Notes: generated by a model from the sequence alone, not told the origin. 64,000 nt of DNA from Azospirillum sp. TSA2s (GCF_004923315.1 NZ_CP039650.1:1761501-1825500); one strand, 5' to 3'; shown: positions 25,923 to 35,168, counted from the stretch's first letter. Program-made: numbers and translations.

Positions 25923-26555
25923 ATGAGCGTTGAACATCTGGCTGCGCTCGACCCCATTTTTGCCGAATGTTTGCGCGTCGGCGGCCCGGTGATCCGCGAT
26001 TTCACCCGGCCGACCGGATTCGTCGGCCTGCTGCGCATGGTGATGGAGCAGCAGCTCTCCACCAAGGTGGCGCTGGCCTTGTGGGCCAAGCTGCAGGACC
26101 GGCTGGGCGGCGACGTTACGCATGAAGCCATCCTGGCGCTGGACGACGAGAATTTGCGCGCCTGCGGCTTCTCCCGCCAGAAGATCGGCTATGCCCGCGG
26201 CCTTGCCGAGGCGGTGGCGAGCGGCCGGCTCGATTTCGACGTCATCCATGACCTGCCCGACGAGGAGGCGATCGCCCAGCTCGTCGCGCTGAAGGGCATC
26301 GGCCGCTGGAGCGCCGAGGTCTATCTGATGACCACGCTCGACAGGCCGGACATCTGGCCCATCGGCGATCTGGCGATCCAGCTCGGCGTGCAGCGGCTGA
26401 AGGGCTGGGCCGACAAGCCGACGGCGAAACAGCTGATCGAGGTGGCGGAGCCGTGGCGGCCCCACCGCTCGCTGGCGGCGCGGCTGGTCTGGCACCATTA
26501 CGTCGCGTTGCAGGAGCAGGCGAGGGCGGCGCGGGGCCTGCCACCCTCACGGTGA
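25923..26555 (+). CDS. DNA-3-methyladenine glycosylase, AlkA/HhH-GPD family
   Basis: A 210-residue HhH-GPD glycosylase that would excise alkylated purines from DNA. MVMEQQLSTKVA is an AlkA-type helix, the helix-hairpin-helix is LKGIGRWSAEVY (123-134), and the catalytic aspartate is Asp149 in WPIGDLA. It lacks the Cys cluster of Nth/MutY enzymes and the N-terminal domain of E. coli AlkA, as in many short bacterial forms. It lies 31 bases after purS and may share its transcript. Confidence 0.88.
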   Translation: MSVEHLAALDPIFAECLRVGGPVIRDFTRPTGFVGLLRMVMEQQLSTKVALALWAKLQDRLGGDVTHEAILALDDENLRACGFSRQKIGYARGLAEAVASGRLDFDVIHDLPDEEAIAQLVALKGIGRWSAEVYLMTTLDRPDIWPIGDLAIQLGVQRLKGWADKPTAKQLIEVAEPWRPHRSLAARLVWHHYVALQEQARAARGLPPSR

Positions 26556-26562
26556 TTGGCTC

Positions 26563-27525
26563 TCACCCCGCCAGCACCGGCAACCGCCACCCCGCCAGCG
26601 TGATCTCCACCGGCAGCCGCGCCAGCACGTCGCCGTCGCCCTGCACCGCGTCGGCGAACAGCCCGTCATCCGCCGGCCCGTCGATCCGCACCCGCTTCGC
26701 CGTCACCACGCGATACTCCGGAAAGTGCGCCAGCCGCCCGGCGGTGACGCCCCAGACATAGCGTAGCGCGTTCAGCCGCCCGCCGCGCGGGAACAGGCAG
26801 ACATGCAGTTCCGGTTCCGTCAGCCGCGCATCCGGCGCGCAGATGAACCGGCCGCCGTAGAAATGCCCCTTGGCGACGATCACAGACGCCACCTCCTGCG
26901 GATCGCCCCAGCCGTCGCCCTCGTCCAGCGTCACGCGATAGCGGTGGTCCGGCCGCGTCGCCAGTTGCACCAGCGTTTCCGCCACATAGGCGCCTTTGCC
27001 GATCAGCCGCTTCACCCGTGGGTCGACCCGCTCCACCACCCGCGCGTCCAGCCCGACCCCGGCCATCAGCGAGAACACCCGTCCGTTGGCCTGTGCCGGC
27101 CAGATCATCGTCCGCCGCCCGCCGGCAATCGCCGCGGCAATGCGCTCCGGGTCGGTCGTCAGGCCCAGTTCGGCCGCCAGCACATTGGCGGTGCCCATCG
27201 GCACGATCCCGAGCGGCAGCGGCCGGCCCGTTTCGGCATGGACCGCCAGCCCATTGATGACCTCGTTGATGGTGCCGTCGCCGCCGGCCGCAATCACCGC
27301 ATCGACGTCGGCGGGATCGGCCTCGCGGGCGAAGGCCTCGGCATCGCCGCGCTTGCCCGTCGGCTTGACGGTGACCGACAGGCCGCGCGCCTCCAACCGG
27401 GAGACAACCGCGCGCAGCCGCCGCGCCCGCCGCCCGCCCGCCGTCGGGTTGTGGATCACCAGAAGCCGCCGCACATCGAGCGCCGCTGCCCCGCCGCCGC
27501 CATCGATCGCCGGATCCTCGTTCAT
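26563..27525 (-). CDS. Diacylglycerol kinase-family lipid kinase (YegS/BmrU-like)
   Basis: About 320 residues. The catalytic domain starts with LLVIHNPTAGGRRARRL and has the nucleotide loop IAAGGDGTINEVINGL, followed by GIVPMGTANVLAAELGL. The C-terminal beta-rich domain ends the protein. Such kinases phosphorylate diacylglycerol, sphingoid bases or similar lipids at the inner membrane. ATG 27525 is chosen; an in-frame ATG at 27588 would add 21 residues. It is divergent from the LpxH-like gene. Confidence 0.85.
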   Translation of the reverse strand: MNEDPAIDGGGGAAALDVRRLLVIHNPTAGGRRARRLRAVVSRLEARGLSVTVKPTGKRGDAEAFAREADPADVDAVIAAGGDGTINEVINGLAVHAETGRPLPLGIVPMGTANVLAAELGLTTDPERIAAAIAGGRRTMIWPAQANGRVFSLMAGVGLDARVVERVDPRVKRLIGKGAYVAETLVQLATRPDHRYRVTLDEGDGWGDPQEVASVIVAKGHFYGGRFICAPDARLTEPELHVCLFPRGGRLNALRYVWGVTAGRLAHFPEYRVVTAKRVRIDGPADDGLFADAVQGDGDVLARLPVEITLAGWRLPVLAG

Positions 27526-27763
27526 CAGCACCGTGTCGCGCACCGATTCGCTCTCCCTGACCGGCGCGTGGGGCGCCTTCTGTTGCAAAACCGTGAAGGG
27601 ATCACGGCGGTTCCATTGCAGTAAAAATGCAATAAGATGACGATATAAGAAATATCCGTGGCGAATAGGTGCGGGTGTTCCAAATCATTGTCAAGGTGCG
27701 CGTCTTTCCTTTATACGGCAGTTGTCTTGATGGCCACCGGCCATGGCGACGACGGAGCGGAAG

Positions 27764-28585
27764 ATGGACGCCGTCCCAGCGGTCAAGCGCTACCGCAGCA
27801 TTTGGATATCCGACGTTCATCTGGGAACGCGCGGCTGTCAGGCGGAGCTGCTTCTCGATTTCCTGAAGCACACCGAATCGGATCACCTGTTCCTGGTCGG
27901 CGACATCGTCGACGGCTGGCGGCTGAAGAAAAGCTGGTACTGGCCGCAGGCCCACAATGACGTGGTGCAGAAGATCATGCGCCGCGCCCGCAAGGGGGTG
28001 GAGGTCTATTACATCCCCGGCAACCATGACGAGGCGGCGCGCGACTATGTCGGGCTGCAGTTCGGCGGGGTGCATGTGGTGGACGAATGGGTCCACACCA
28101 CCGCCGACGGCCGGCGCCTGCTGATCACCCACGGCGACAAATTCGACGCGGTGGTGCGCTACGCCAAGTGGCTGGCCCTGCTGGGCGACCACGCCTATGT
28201 CACGCTGCTGCACGTCAACACCCTGTTCAACTGGGTCCGGCGCAGGCTGGGCTTCAATTACTGGTCGCTGTCGGCCTACTTGAAGCATAAGGCCAAGACC
28301 GCGGTCGAGTTCATCGGAAAATACGAAGAAGCCCTGGGCGAGGAAGCTCGCCGTCGCAAGGTCGACGGCGTCGTCTGCGGCCACATCCACACCGCCGAGA
28401 TGCGCGATATCGAAGGAATCCTCTATTGCAACGACGGCGATTGGGTCGAGTCCTGTACCGCCTTGGTCGAGCACGACAGCGGCGCGCTGGAGATCATCCA
28501 CTGGACGGAGGTCATGGCGCAGCGGCTGCCGGCCCCTGGTCCCAGTGCGGGCAAGCTGACGGCGAAGGAACGGGAAGCGGCGTGA
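27764..28585 (+). CDS. LpxH-like calcineurin-family phosphatase
   Basis: A 273-residue metallophosphoesterase with all the two-metal motifs: WISDVHLG, LVGDIVDGW, IPGNHDE, LLITHGDKFD and CGHIHTAE. It belongs to the UDP-2,3-diacylglucosamine diphosphatase-like group, but is longer than E. coli LpxH (240), and alphaproteobacteria generally use LpxI for that step, so a different phospho-substrate is possible. ATG 27764 has GGAG 6 bases upstream; an alternative ATG is at 27743. It overlaps the glycosyltransferase gene by 4 bases (GTGA), implying translational coupling. Confidence 0.82.
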   Translation: MDAVPAVKRYRSIWISDVHLGTRGCQAELLLDFLKHTESDHLFLVGDIVDGWRLKKSWYWPQAHNDVVQKIMRRARKGVEVYYIPGNHDEAARDYVGLQFGGVHVVDEWVHTTADGRRLLITHGDKFDAVVRYAKWLALLGDHAYVTLLHVNTLFNWVRRRLGFNYWSLSAYLKHKAKTAVEFIGKYEEALGEEARRRKVDGVVCGHIHTAEMRDIEGILYCNDGDWVESCTALVEHDSGALEIIHWTEVMAQRLPAPGPSAGKLTAKEREAA

Positions 28586-29580
28586 ACATCCTGATCGTCA
28601 GCGACGCCTGGCACCCGCAGGTGAACGGCGTCGTGCGCACCATCGGCACCGTGCGCGATGAGCTGGAGGCGATGGGGCACAGCGTCGAGGTGATCGGTCC
28701 CGACCGCTTCCGCACCCTGCCGATGCCGACCTATCCGGAAATCCGGCTGGCGCTGGGGGCGAAGCGGCGGCTGTGGGCGATGATCGAGGGCATGCGGCCC
28801 GACTGCATCCACATCGCCACCGAAGGGCCGCTGGGCTTCGCCGCGCGGTCCTATTGCCTGAAGCATGGCAAGCCCTTCACCACCGCCTATCACACGCGCT
28901 TTCCCGAATATGTGCGCGACCGCGCACCGATCCCGTTGGCCTTGTCCTATGCGGTGGTCCGCCGGTTCCACAAGCCGTCCTCGGCGGTGATGGTGGCGAC
29001 CCAGACCATCGAGGACGCGCTGACGCACCGCGGTTTCGCCAACATCCGCCGCTGGACCCGCGGCGTCGATACCGAGCTGTTCCGGCCCCGCGACAAGGAT
29101 TTCCTCGATCTGCCGCGCCCGGTGTCAATGTATGTCGGCCGCGTCGCGGTGGAAAAGAACCTGGAGGATTTCCTGCGCCTCGACCTGCCCGGCACCAAGG
29201 TGGTGGTCGGCGACGGCCCGGCGCGGGAGGAGTTGCAGCGCAAATTCCCCGGCGTCCATTGGGTCGGCGCCAAGCATGGCGAGGAGTTGGCCAAGCATTA
29301 TGCTGCGGCCGACGTCTTCGTCTTCCCGTCGCGCACCGACACCTTCGGGCTGGTGTTGCTGGAGGCGCTGGCGTCCGGCGTGCCGGTGGCGGCCTACCCG
29401 GTGCCGGGACCGCTGGACGTGGTCGACGGCTCCGGTGCCGGCTGCCTGGACGAAGATTTGAAGCGGGCGGTCGAAGTGGCGCTGGCGATCCCGGCGCAGA
29501 CCTGCCGGGATTATGCGCTGGGCTATTCCTGGCGCCGCTCGGCCGAACAGTTCCTGTCGAACCTGCGGCCGTTTACGTAA
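28582..29580 (+). CDS. GT4-family glycosyltransferase (MgtA-like)
   Basis: A 332-residue GT-B glycosyltransferase started by the GTG of a GTGA overlap. The N-terminal half has VSDAWHPQVNGVVRTI and AYHTRFPEY; the nucleotide-sugar side has YVGRVAVEKNLEDFL and the EX7E-type segment FPSRTDTFGLVLLEALASG. It is similar to bacterial alpha-mannosyl or glucosyl transferases acting on diacylglycerol. Coupling to the LpxH-like phosphatase, with a lipid kinase divergent nearby, suggests glycolipid synthesis; this is inference. Confidence 0.87.
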   Translation: MNILIVSDAWHPQVNGVVRTIGTVRDELEAMGHSVEVIGPDRFRTLPMPTYPEIRLALGAKRRLWAMIEGMRPDCIHIATEGPLGFAARSYCLKHGKPFTTAYHTRFPEYVRDRAPIPLALSYAVVRRFHKPSSAVMVATQTIEDALTHRGFANIRRWTRGVDTELFRPRDKDFLDLPRPVSMYVGRVAVEKNLEDFLRLDLPGTKVVVGDGPAREELQRKFPGVHWVGAKHGEELAKHYAAADVFVFPSRTDTFGLVLLEALASGVPVAAYPVPGPLDVVDGSGAGCLDEDLKRAVEVALAIPAQTCRDYALGYSWRRSAEQFLSNLRPFT

Positions 29581-29665
29581 GCGGGGGACCGCATTCCGCT
29601 TGGCGAAGATCGGGTGCCATGGTTCCATTTCGCCGGATCACCACTCCCGCGCGAGGTTCCCGGCC

Positions 29666-30277
29666 ATGACCCCCGACTTCCTCATCACCTCCCTGATCGT
29701 CGTCGCCTCGCCCGGAACCGGGGTGCTGCTGACGCTGGCGGCGGGGTTGTCGCAGGGCGCGCGGGCCAGCGCGGTGACGGCGTTCGGCTGCACGTTGGGG
29801 ATCGTGCCGCATATGGCGGCGGCGGTGCTGGGACTGGCCGCCCTGATGCACACCAGCGCGGTGGCGTTCCAGGGGCTGAAGATCCTGGGCGTGCTCTATC
29901 TGCTCTACATGGCGTGGGCGACGCTGAAGGAGCAAGGGGCACTGAATGTCGAGGCGGACGGGACGAAGCACTCCGCCGGGCGGATGATCCTGCGGGCGGT
30001 GCTGGTCAATGTGCTGAACCCGAAGCTGTCGATCTTCTTCCTGGCCTTCCTGCCGCAGTTCGTCAGCGACGCCGACCCACAGCCGCTCGCCCGCATGCTG
30101 GAACTCAGCGGCGTTTTCATGGCGCTGACCTTCGCGGTCTTCGTCGTCTACGGCCTGTTCGCCGCCGCGGTGCGCGATCAAGTGGTCTCCCGTCCGCGGG
30201 TGATTGCCTGGATGCGCCGCAGCTTCGCCGCCGCCTTCGCGGCGCTGGGGGTCAAGCTGGCGCTGGCGGAGCGGTGA
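29666..30277 (+). CDS. LysE/RhtB-family amino-acid exporter
   Basis: A 203-residue, six-helix exporter. VASPGTGVLLTLAAGLSQGAR is the conserved N-terminal signature; NVLNPKLSIFFLAFLPQFV marks the second half. These proteins export amino acids or derivatives using the proton gradient. ATG 29666 gives the standard length. The related gene at 33628-34290 lies on the other side of the lipid A genes. Confidence 0.88.
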   Translation: MTPDFLITSLIVVASPGTGVLLTLAAGLSQGARASAVTAFGCTLGIVPHMAAAVLGLAALMHTSAVAFQGLKILGVLYLLYMAWATLKEQGALNVEADGTKHSAGRMILRAVLVNVLNPKLSIFFLAFLPQFVSDADPQPLARMLELSGVFMALTFAVFVVYGLFAAAVRDQVVSRPRVIAWMRRSFAAAFAALGVKLALAER

Positions 30278-30412
30278 GGGAGCTCCATCGCACCGTCCCC
30301 TGTTACGGAATGGTTGCCGCGTGCTAAGGTGCCGCCGGGCGCGTCGCCGGTTGTCCGTATCAGGGGGACCGGCAACGCGCCCGTTGTCGTACGTTTCCAG
30401 TTCCGGGCCTTG

Positions 30413-31699
30413 ATGCTGCAATCCCTCTACCGTGGCCTGACGACCGTCGCCGGGCCGGCGGTGCGCCTCTATCTCGACCGCCGCCGCGCCGCCGGCAAGG
30501 AAGACCCCGCCCGTCAGGCGGAGCGGTTCGGCATGGCCTCGCGCGCCCGGCCGGACGGTCCGCTGGCCTGGATCCACGCGGCCAGCGTGGGGGAGGCGAA
30601 TTCGGTCCTGGTGCTGATCGGCCGGCTGCTGGACAGCGCACCCGACCTGACCGTGCTGATGACCACCGGCACCGTCACCTCGGCCGAGCTGATGGGGCGG
30701 CGGCTGCCGGAGCGCGCCATCCATCAATATGTGCCGGTCGATTTGCCGGACGCCGTCGATCGCTTCCTCGACCATTGGCGGCCCGACGCGGTGCTGTGGA
30801 CGGAATCGGAGATCTGGCCGAACCTGCTGGCCGGCATCCGTGCCCGCTCGATCCCGGCCGCGCTGGTCAACGCCCGCATGTCCGAACGCAGCTTTTCCCG
30901 CTGGCGCAACGCGCCCGGTCTGATCGGCGGCTTGCTGTCCACCTTCCAGGTCACGCTGGCCCAGACCGAAGGCGATGCGGAGCGGCTGCGCCGGCTGGGC
31001 GCCTCCGGCGTCGCCAGCGTCGGCAACCTGAAATTTTCCGCCGAGCCGCCGCCAGCCGCATCCGACGCAATGGAGCCGCTGCGCGCTGCCCTGGCCGGCC
31101 GGCCTGTCTGGCTGCTCGCCAGCTCCCACCCGGGAGAGGACGAGATCGCCGCGGCGGTCCATGCCGCGCTGGCCCCGGCTCTGCCCGGCCTGCTGACCGT
31201 CATCGCACCGCGTCATGCCCATCGTGGCGACGCCATCGCCGAGTTGATGCGGGCGCGCGGTTTGGCGGTTCTGCAGCGCACGGCCGGGCACCTGCTGCCG
31301 GGACCGGAGCATGCCGTCTACATCGCCGACACCATGGGCGAGTTGGGGCTGTTCTACCGCGCGGCACCGGTGGTGTGCATGGGCGGCTCCTTCATCCCCC
31401 ATGGCGGCCAGAACCCGGTGGAGCCGGCGCAGTTGGGCTGCGCGGTGCTGTACGGCCCGCACATGTTCAATTTCGGCGAGATCACCCACATGCTGGAGGC
31501 CGCCGGCGGCGCCCTGCCGGTCGCGGACGGCGATGCGCTGACCCGCGAGACCCGGCGGCTGCTGACCGACGACCGGGCGCGCGAACGCATCGTCGCGGGG
31601 GCGGCTCGGGTGACGGCGGACAACCGGCGGATCATCGACCGGGCGCTGGGGGCGCTGTCCCCGGTGCTGGGCGCCGCCGGCATCCGGACCGCGGCCTGA
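30413..31699 (+). CDS. waaA: 3-deoxy-D-manno-octulosonic acid (Kdo) transferase
   Basis: A 428-residue WaaA/KdtA, an inner-membrane-associated transferase that adds Kdo from CMP-Kdo to lipid IVA. The N-terminus has a membrane anchor (LYRGLTTVAGPAVRLYL), then WIHAASVGEANS and WTESEIWPNLL. The C-terminal half has MGGSFIPHGGQNPVEPA, the family's strongest signature. ATG 30413 is used. lpxK follows after 14 bases, making a lipid A operon waaA-lpxK-acyltransferase. Confidence 0.95.
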   Translation: MLQSLYRGLTTVAGPAVRLYLDRRRAAGKEDPARQAERFGMASRARPDGPLAWIHAASVGEANSVLVLIGRLLDSAPDLTVLMTTGTVTSAELMGRRLPERAIHQYVPVDLPDAVDRFLDHWRPDAVLWTESEIWPNLLAGIRARSIPAALVNARMSERSFSRWRNAPGLIGGLLSTFQVTLAQTEGDAERLRRLGASGVASVGNLKFSAEPPPAASDAMEPLRAALAGRPVWLLASSHPGEDEIAAAVHAALAPALPGLLTVIAPRHAHRGDAIAELMRARGLAVLQRTAGHLLPGPEHAVYIADTMGELGLFYRAAPVVCMGGSFIPHGGQNPVEPAQLGCAVLYGPHMFNFGEITHMLEAAGGALPVADGDALTRETRRLLTDDRARERIVAGAARVTADNRRIIDRALGALSPVLGAAGIRTAA

Positions 31700-31713
31700 G
31701 GGGACGCGGAGCC

Positions 31714-32712
31714 GTGAAGACCCCCGCCTTCTGGTATCGGCCGCCCGGCCTTGCCTCCACCCTGCTGGCGCCGCTGGGGGCGCTCTATGGGCTGGCCGGA
31801 CGGCGGCGCCTTGCCGGGACCGTTCCGCGCCGGGTCGGCGTTCCGGTTGCCTGCGTCGGCAATCTGGTGGCTGGCGGTGCCGGCAAGACACCGGTCGGGC
31901 TGGCGCTGATCGCGGCGCTGCAGGCTCGCGGGATCGCCGTCCATGCGCTGACCCGCGGCCATGGCGGGCGGGAGGCCGGTCCGCTGGCGGTCGATCCCGG
32001 CCGCCATGGCGCCGCCGATGTCGGTGACGAGGCGCTGCTGCTGGCCGGGGCCGCTCCCTGTTGGGTGGCACGCGACCGGCTGGCGGGGGCGGAGTGCGCG
32101 GTCGCTGCCGGGGCAGGGGCCATCGTCATGGATGACGGGTTCCAGAACCCGGCCCTGCACAAGGATCTGGCGCTGATCGTCGCCGACGGCGCCGTCGGAT
32201 TCGGCAACGGCCGGCTGGTGCCGGCTGGTCCGCTGCGGGAAAAGGTGGCCGACGGCCTTGCGCGCGCCGACGCGCTGGTGATCCTGGGCGAGGACCGCCA
32301 CGGTCTGGCGGCGCTGGCCGGCGGGCGGCCGGTGCTGGCGGCGCGGCTGGAGCCGGAACCCGAGGCCGCCGCCCTGCTGGCCGGACGCGACGTCCTGGCC
32401 TTCGCCGGCATCGGCCGGCCGGAGAAGTTCTTCGCCACGCTGGAGGCGCTCGGCGCCCGCGTGGTCGGGCGGGTGCCCTTCGCCGACCACCACCCCTACC
32501 GAGCGGCCGAGGTCGCGGCCCTGATCGACCGTGCCGCGGCGCTGGGCGCCTTGCCTGTCACCACCGCCAAGGATGCCGTGCGCCTGCCGCAGGACCTGCG
32601 GGCGCAGGTCGCCGTCCTGCCGGTGTCGGTGCGCTGGGCCGACGAGCGGGCGCTCTCCATGCTTTTGACCTCCGTGTTGCTGAAGGGAAGCCCCGATGGC
32701 CAAGCCGCGTAG
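31714..32712 (+). CDS. lpxK: Tetraacyldisaccharide 4'-kinase
   Basis: A 332-residue LpxK, which phosphorylates the 4' position of the lipid A disaccharide. The Walker-type loop is GNLVAGGAGKTPVGLAL, followed by LTRGHGGRE, VGDEALLLA and MDDGFQNPAL. The N-terminal VKTPAFWYRPPG is the membrane-associated start, read from GTG 31714. Its last 17 bases overlap the acyltransferase gene, suggesting coupled translation. Confidence 0.95.
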   Translation: MKTPAFWYRPPGLASTLLAPLGALYGLAGRRRLAGTVPRRVGVPVACVGNLVAGGAGKTPVGLALIAALQARGIAVHALTRGHGGREAGPLAVDPGRHGAADVGDEALLLAGAAPCWVARDRLAGAECAVAAGAGAIVMDDGFQNPALHKDLALIVADGAVGFGNGRLVPAGPLREKVADGLARADALVILGEDRHGLAALAGGRPVLAARLEPEPEAAALLAGRDVLAFAGIGRPEKFFATLEALGARVVGRVPFADHHPYRAAEVAALIDRAAALGALPVTTAKDAVRLPQDLRAQVAVLPVSVRWADERALSMLLTSVLLKGSPDGQAA

Positions 32713-33592
32713 TCCGCTGCAGAAATGGCTGACGCGCCGGATCGGCTATCCGGTGGAGGCGGCGCTTGTCCACACCGTCTGCTGGCTGTTCCGGGTGCTG
32801 CCCCTCGACCGGGCCTCGGCGCTCGGCGGCTGGATCGGACGGACGGTGGGGCCGTGGCTGCCCAACAGCGCCCGCGCGCGGCGCAACCTGACTCGGGCCT
32901 TTCCGGAGAAGGGCAGGGCGGAAATCGACGCGATCCTGCGCGGGATGTGGGACAATCTGGGCCGCACCATCGCCGAATACCCGCATCTGGAGCAGATCGG
33001 CCGCGAACGCACCGAAGTGGTCGGCATCGAATATGTCAATGCGCTGCGCGAGGACGGCAAGGCCGGCATCCTGGTCTCCGGCCATCTGGCGAACTGGGAG
33101 GTTCAATCGGTCGCCGCCCGCATGCACGGGCTGGATTTGGGGGTGGTCTATCGCGCGCCCAACAACCCGATTGTCGGCGATTTGCTGGTGAAGCTGCGCG
33201 GAGCGGCGACCGGCACTCAGATCCCCAAGGGACCGGAGGGGGCCAGAATCCTGCTTCGCTACCTGACCAAGGGCGGCCATGTCGGCATGCTGATCGACCA
33301 GAAGATGAATGACGGCATTCCCGTCCCCTTCTTCGGCCGCGACGCCATGACCGCGCCGGCCGCCGCCGTGTTGGGCATGAAGATGCAATTGCCGCTGTGT
33401 CCAACGCGGACCGAGCGGCTGGAGGGTGCGCATTTCCGCATCACCGTCCTGCCGCCGGAGGAATACCCGACCAGCGGCGACCGCAATGCGGATGCGCGAA
33501 TTCTGATGGAACGGCTGAACCGTCTGTTGGAGGATTGGATCCGCGAAAGGCCGGCGCAATGGCTGTGGATTCACCGCCGCTGGCCGGATTGA
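32696..33592 (+). CDS. LpxL/HtrB-like lipid A acyltransferase
   Basis: A 298-residue acyltransferase of the LpxL/LpxM family. A hydrophobic N-terminal segment (ALVHTVCWLFRVLPL) anchors it in the inner membrane. The catalytic H-x4-E motif is in SGHLANWEVQS, followed by GVVYRAPNNP, GTQIPKGPEGAR and LIDQKMNDGIPVPFFG. It would add a secondary acyl chain to Kdo2-lipid IVA. It overlaps lpxK by 17 bases and closes the lipid A operon. Confidence 0.9.
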   Translation: MAKPRSPLQKWLTRRIGYPVEAALVHTVCWLFRVLPLDRASALGGWIGRTVGPWLPNSARARRNLTRAFPEKGRAEIDAILRGMWDNLGRTIAEYPHLEQIGRERTEVVGIEYVNALREDGKAGILVSGHLANWEVQSVAARMHGLDLGVVYRAPNNPIVGDLLVKLRGAATGTQIPKGPEGARILLRYLTKGGHVGMLIDQKMNDGIPVPFFGRDAMTAPAAAVLGMKMQLPLCPTRTERLEGAHFRITVLPPEEYPTSGDRNADARILMERLNRLLEDWIRERPAQWLWIHRRWPD

Positions 33593-33627
33593 ACGCCCGC
33601 CCCACCGTCCTTCAAGGTTCGCCCGCG

Positions 33628-34290
33628 ATGGCCCTGCCGCTCGACCTCCATCTGCTGCAACTCTATATGGTCGCCGTCTGCGTCCTGGTTCTGGCGCCGG
33701 GACCGGACTCGCTTCTGGTGCTGACCCGCAGCATCGCCGACGGCCGGCAGGCCGGGGTGGTGGCGACGGTGGGCATCTGCGTCGGCAACACCGTCCATTC
33801 CCTGCTGGCCGCCGCCGGGATCTCCGCCCTTATCGCGGCGTCGGCATCGCTGTTCGACCTGCTGCGTTATGCCGGCGGCGCCTATCTCGCCTGGATCGGC
33901 TTGCAGTCGCTGTGGAGCGTCTGGGCCAACTGCGGCGCCGAGCCCGCGGTCGTGGTCGAGGCTCCGGCCCCGGCGCCTGCGGGCCGTGTCTTCGTCCAGG
34001 CGCTGCTGACCAACCTGCTGAACCCGAAGATCATCCTGTTCCAACTGGCCTTCGTGCCGCAGTTCATCGCCCCCGACCTGGGCCATGTGGCGCTGCAGAC
34101 CTTCATCCTCGGCAACATCATCTCGGTGCTGGGCGGCATCTATCTGGTCGGCATCGCGGCACTCAGCGCCGGAGCCGCGCGGCGGGTGCTGTCCAGCCCG
34201 CGGGTGCGGACGGCGATGGACGGCATCGCCGGCGTGCTGTTCCTGGGCTTCGCGGTGCGCCTGCTGCTGACCGACCGCAAGTTTGCATGA
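33628..34290 (+). CDS. LysE/RhtB-family amino-acid exporter (second copy)
   Basis: A 220-residue six-helix exporter with VLAPGPDSLLVLTRSIADGRQAG near the N-terminus, described here as the RhtB signature at about residues 21-43, and TNLLNPKIILFQLAFVPQFI. A proline/alanine stretch at about 112-120 lies in the cytosolic loop. ATG 33628 is chosen although the frame is open through the end of the acyltransferase gene. It is only distantly alike to the copy at 29666. Confidence 0.88.
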   Translation: MALPLDLHLLQLYMVAVCVLVLAPGPDSLLVLTRSIADGRQAGVVATVGICVGNTVHSLLAAAGISALIAASASLFDLLRYAGGAYLAWIGLQSLWSVWANCGAEPAVVVEAPAPAPAGRVFVQALLTNLLNPKIILFQLAFVPQFIAPDLGHVALQTFILGNIISVLGGIYLVGIAALSAGAARRVLSSPRVRTAMDGIAGVLFLGFAVRLLLTDRKFA

Positions 34291-34322
34291 GAGTTGGTGG
34301 GGACACACCGCAGTCCCCACCC

Positions 34323-35168
34323 TCACCACAGATCGTCCTCATCCTCCGCCCCGGTGTCGACGTCGAAGGTGGCCGTCTGGCGGACGATCGGGTGGCTGTC
34401 CTTCCATTCCTCGAAATCCGACACCACCGCCGGGCGGATGCCGAGCGCCAGCACCGGGCAGCCGCCGCCGCGGCCGGCGTCCAGGCGGTAGAGCAGTTTC
34501 TTCATCCAGGTGGTGCTGGCGCCGTATTTGTTCTGGAAGTTCTTCATCTCCACCCGCCGCGCCACCTCGGTGAACAGCGGGATCAGTTCGGCGCTGCGGG
34601 TCAGCAGCACGCCGGCATTGATGATGCCGCATTCATAGAAGGTGCGGGCGGCGTAGAGGTCGCGGTCGAAGGTCTGGTCCTTGCTGTTCCATTCCAGGTC
34701 GAAGGACACCCGCTCCTTCACGAAGTCGATCTTGTGCCCGTCGATGAAGCCGTTGACCTTGTACAGCTCCTCGCGCTGGCGCTGCTCGGTCACGGTCTGG
34801 CCACGGTTCTTGCCGGCGACGCGGCGCTTTTCCTCGTGGGTCACGATCATCTTGGTGATGAACAGGTCGCCGCGGATGCGCGTCTCGTTCCAGCCCAGCG
34901 GGTTCAGCATCCGCTCCATCGTCTTGGCGATCTGCGACTTGTTGCCGCCCGACGCCACGATGTCCTCGGTGCGGATGCGGAACTCCATCAGCCGTTCGGT
35001 GATCTCGCGGAACTCGGCCGTGCAGGCATAGGCCAGGATGCGCGCGGCGTTGCGGTAGCTGTGCACCTCGTACAGGTCGAGGAAGCCCGGCGGGAACAGG
35101 TCGCCCAGGTCGGGATCCCGCGCTTCGATCAGCGGGGCCTTGTCGTGGATGCAGGCAAGCAAATTCAT
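34323..35168 (-). CDS. BglII/BstYI-like type II restriction endonuclease homologue
   Basis: A 281-residue protein I recognise as the BglII/BstYI restriction endonuclease family. The core is HKIDFVKERVSFDLEWNSKD at 145-164, with Asp148, Asp157 and Glu159 spaced like Asp84, Glu93 and Gln95 of BglII (positions from memory), then FDRDLYAARTFYECGIINAGV and KYGASTTWMKKL. BglII-type enzymes cut palindromic DNA as dimers. No methyltransferase, specificity subunit or vsr gene lies nearby, which is odd for a functional restriction enzyme. It is divergent from the hybrid kinase gene. Cleavage activity and target are unproven. Confidence 0.75.
   Translation of the reverse strand: MNLLACIHDKAPLIEARDPDLGDLFPPGFLDLYEVHSYRNAARILAYACTAEFREITERLMEFRIRTEDIVASGGNKSQIAKTMERMLNPLGWNETRIRGDLFITKMIVTHEEKRRVAGKNRGQTVTEQRQREELYKVNGFIDGHKIDFVKERVSFDLEWNSKDQTFDRDLYAARTFYECGIINAGVLLTRSAELIPLFTEVARRVEMKNFQNKYGASTTWMKKLLYRLDAGRGGGCPVLALGIRPAVVSDFEEWKDSHPIVRQTATFDVDTGAEDEDDLW

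Noticed and set aside
29573..32071. 832-codon minus-strand frame across the LysE and waaA genes
   Set aside because: Arg/Pro-rich without recognisable domain; the opposite strand encodes waaA and an exporter.
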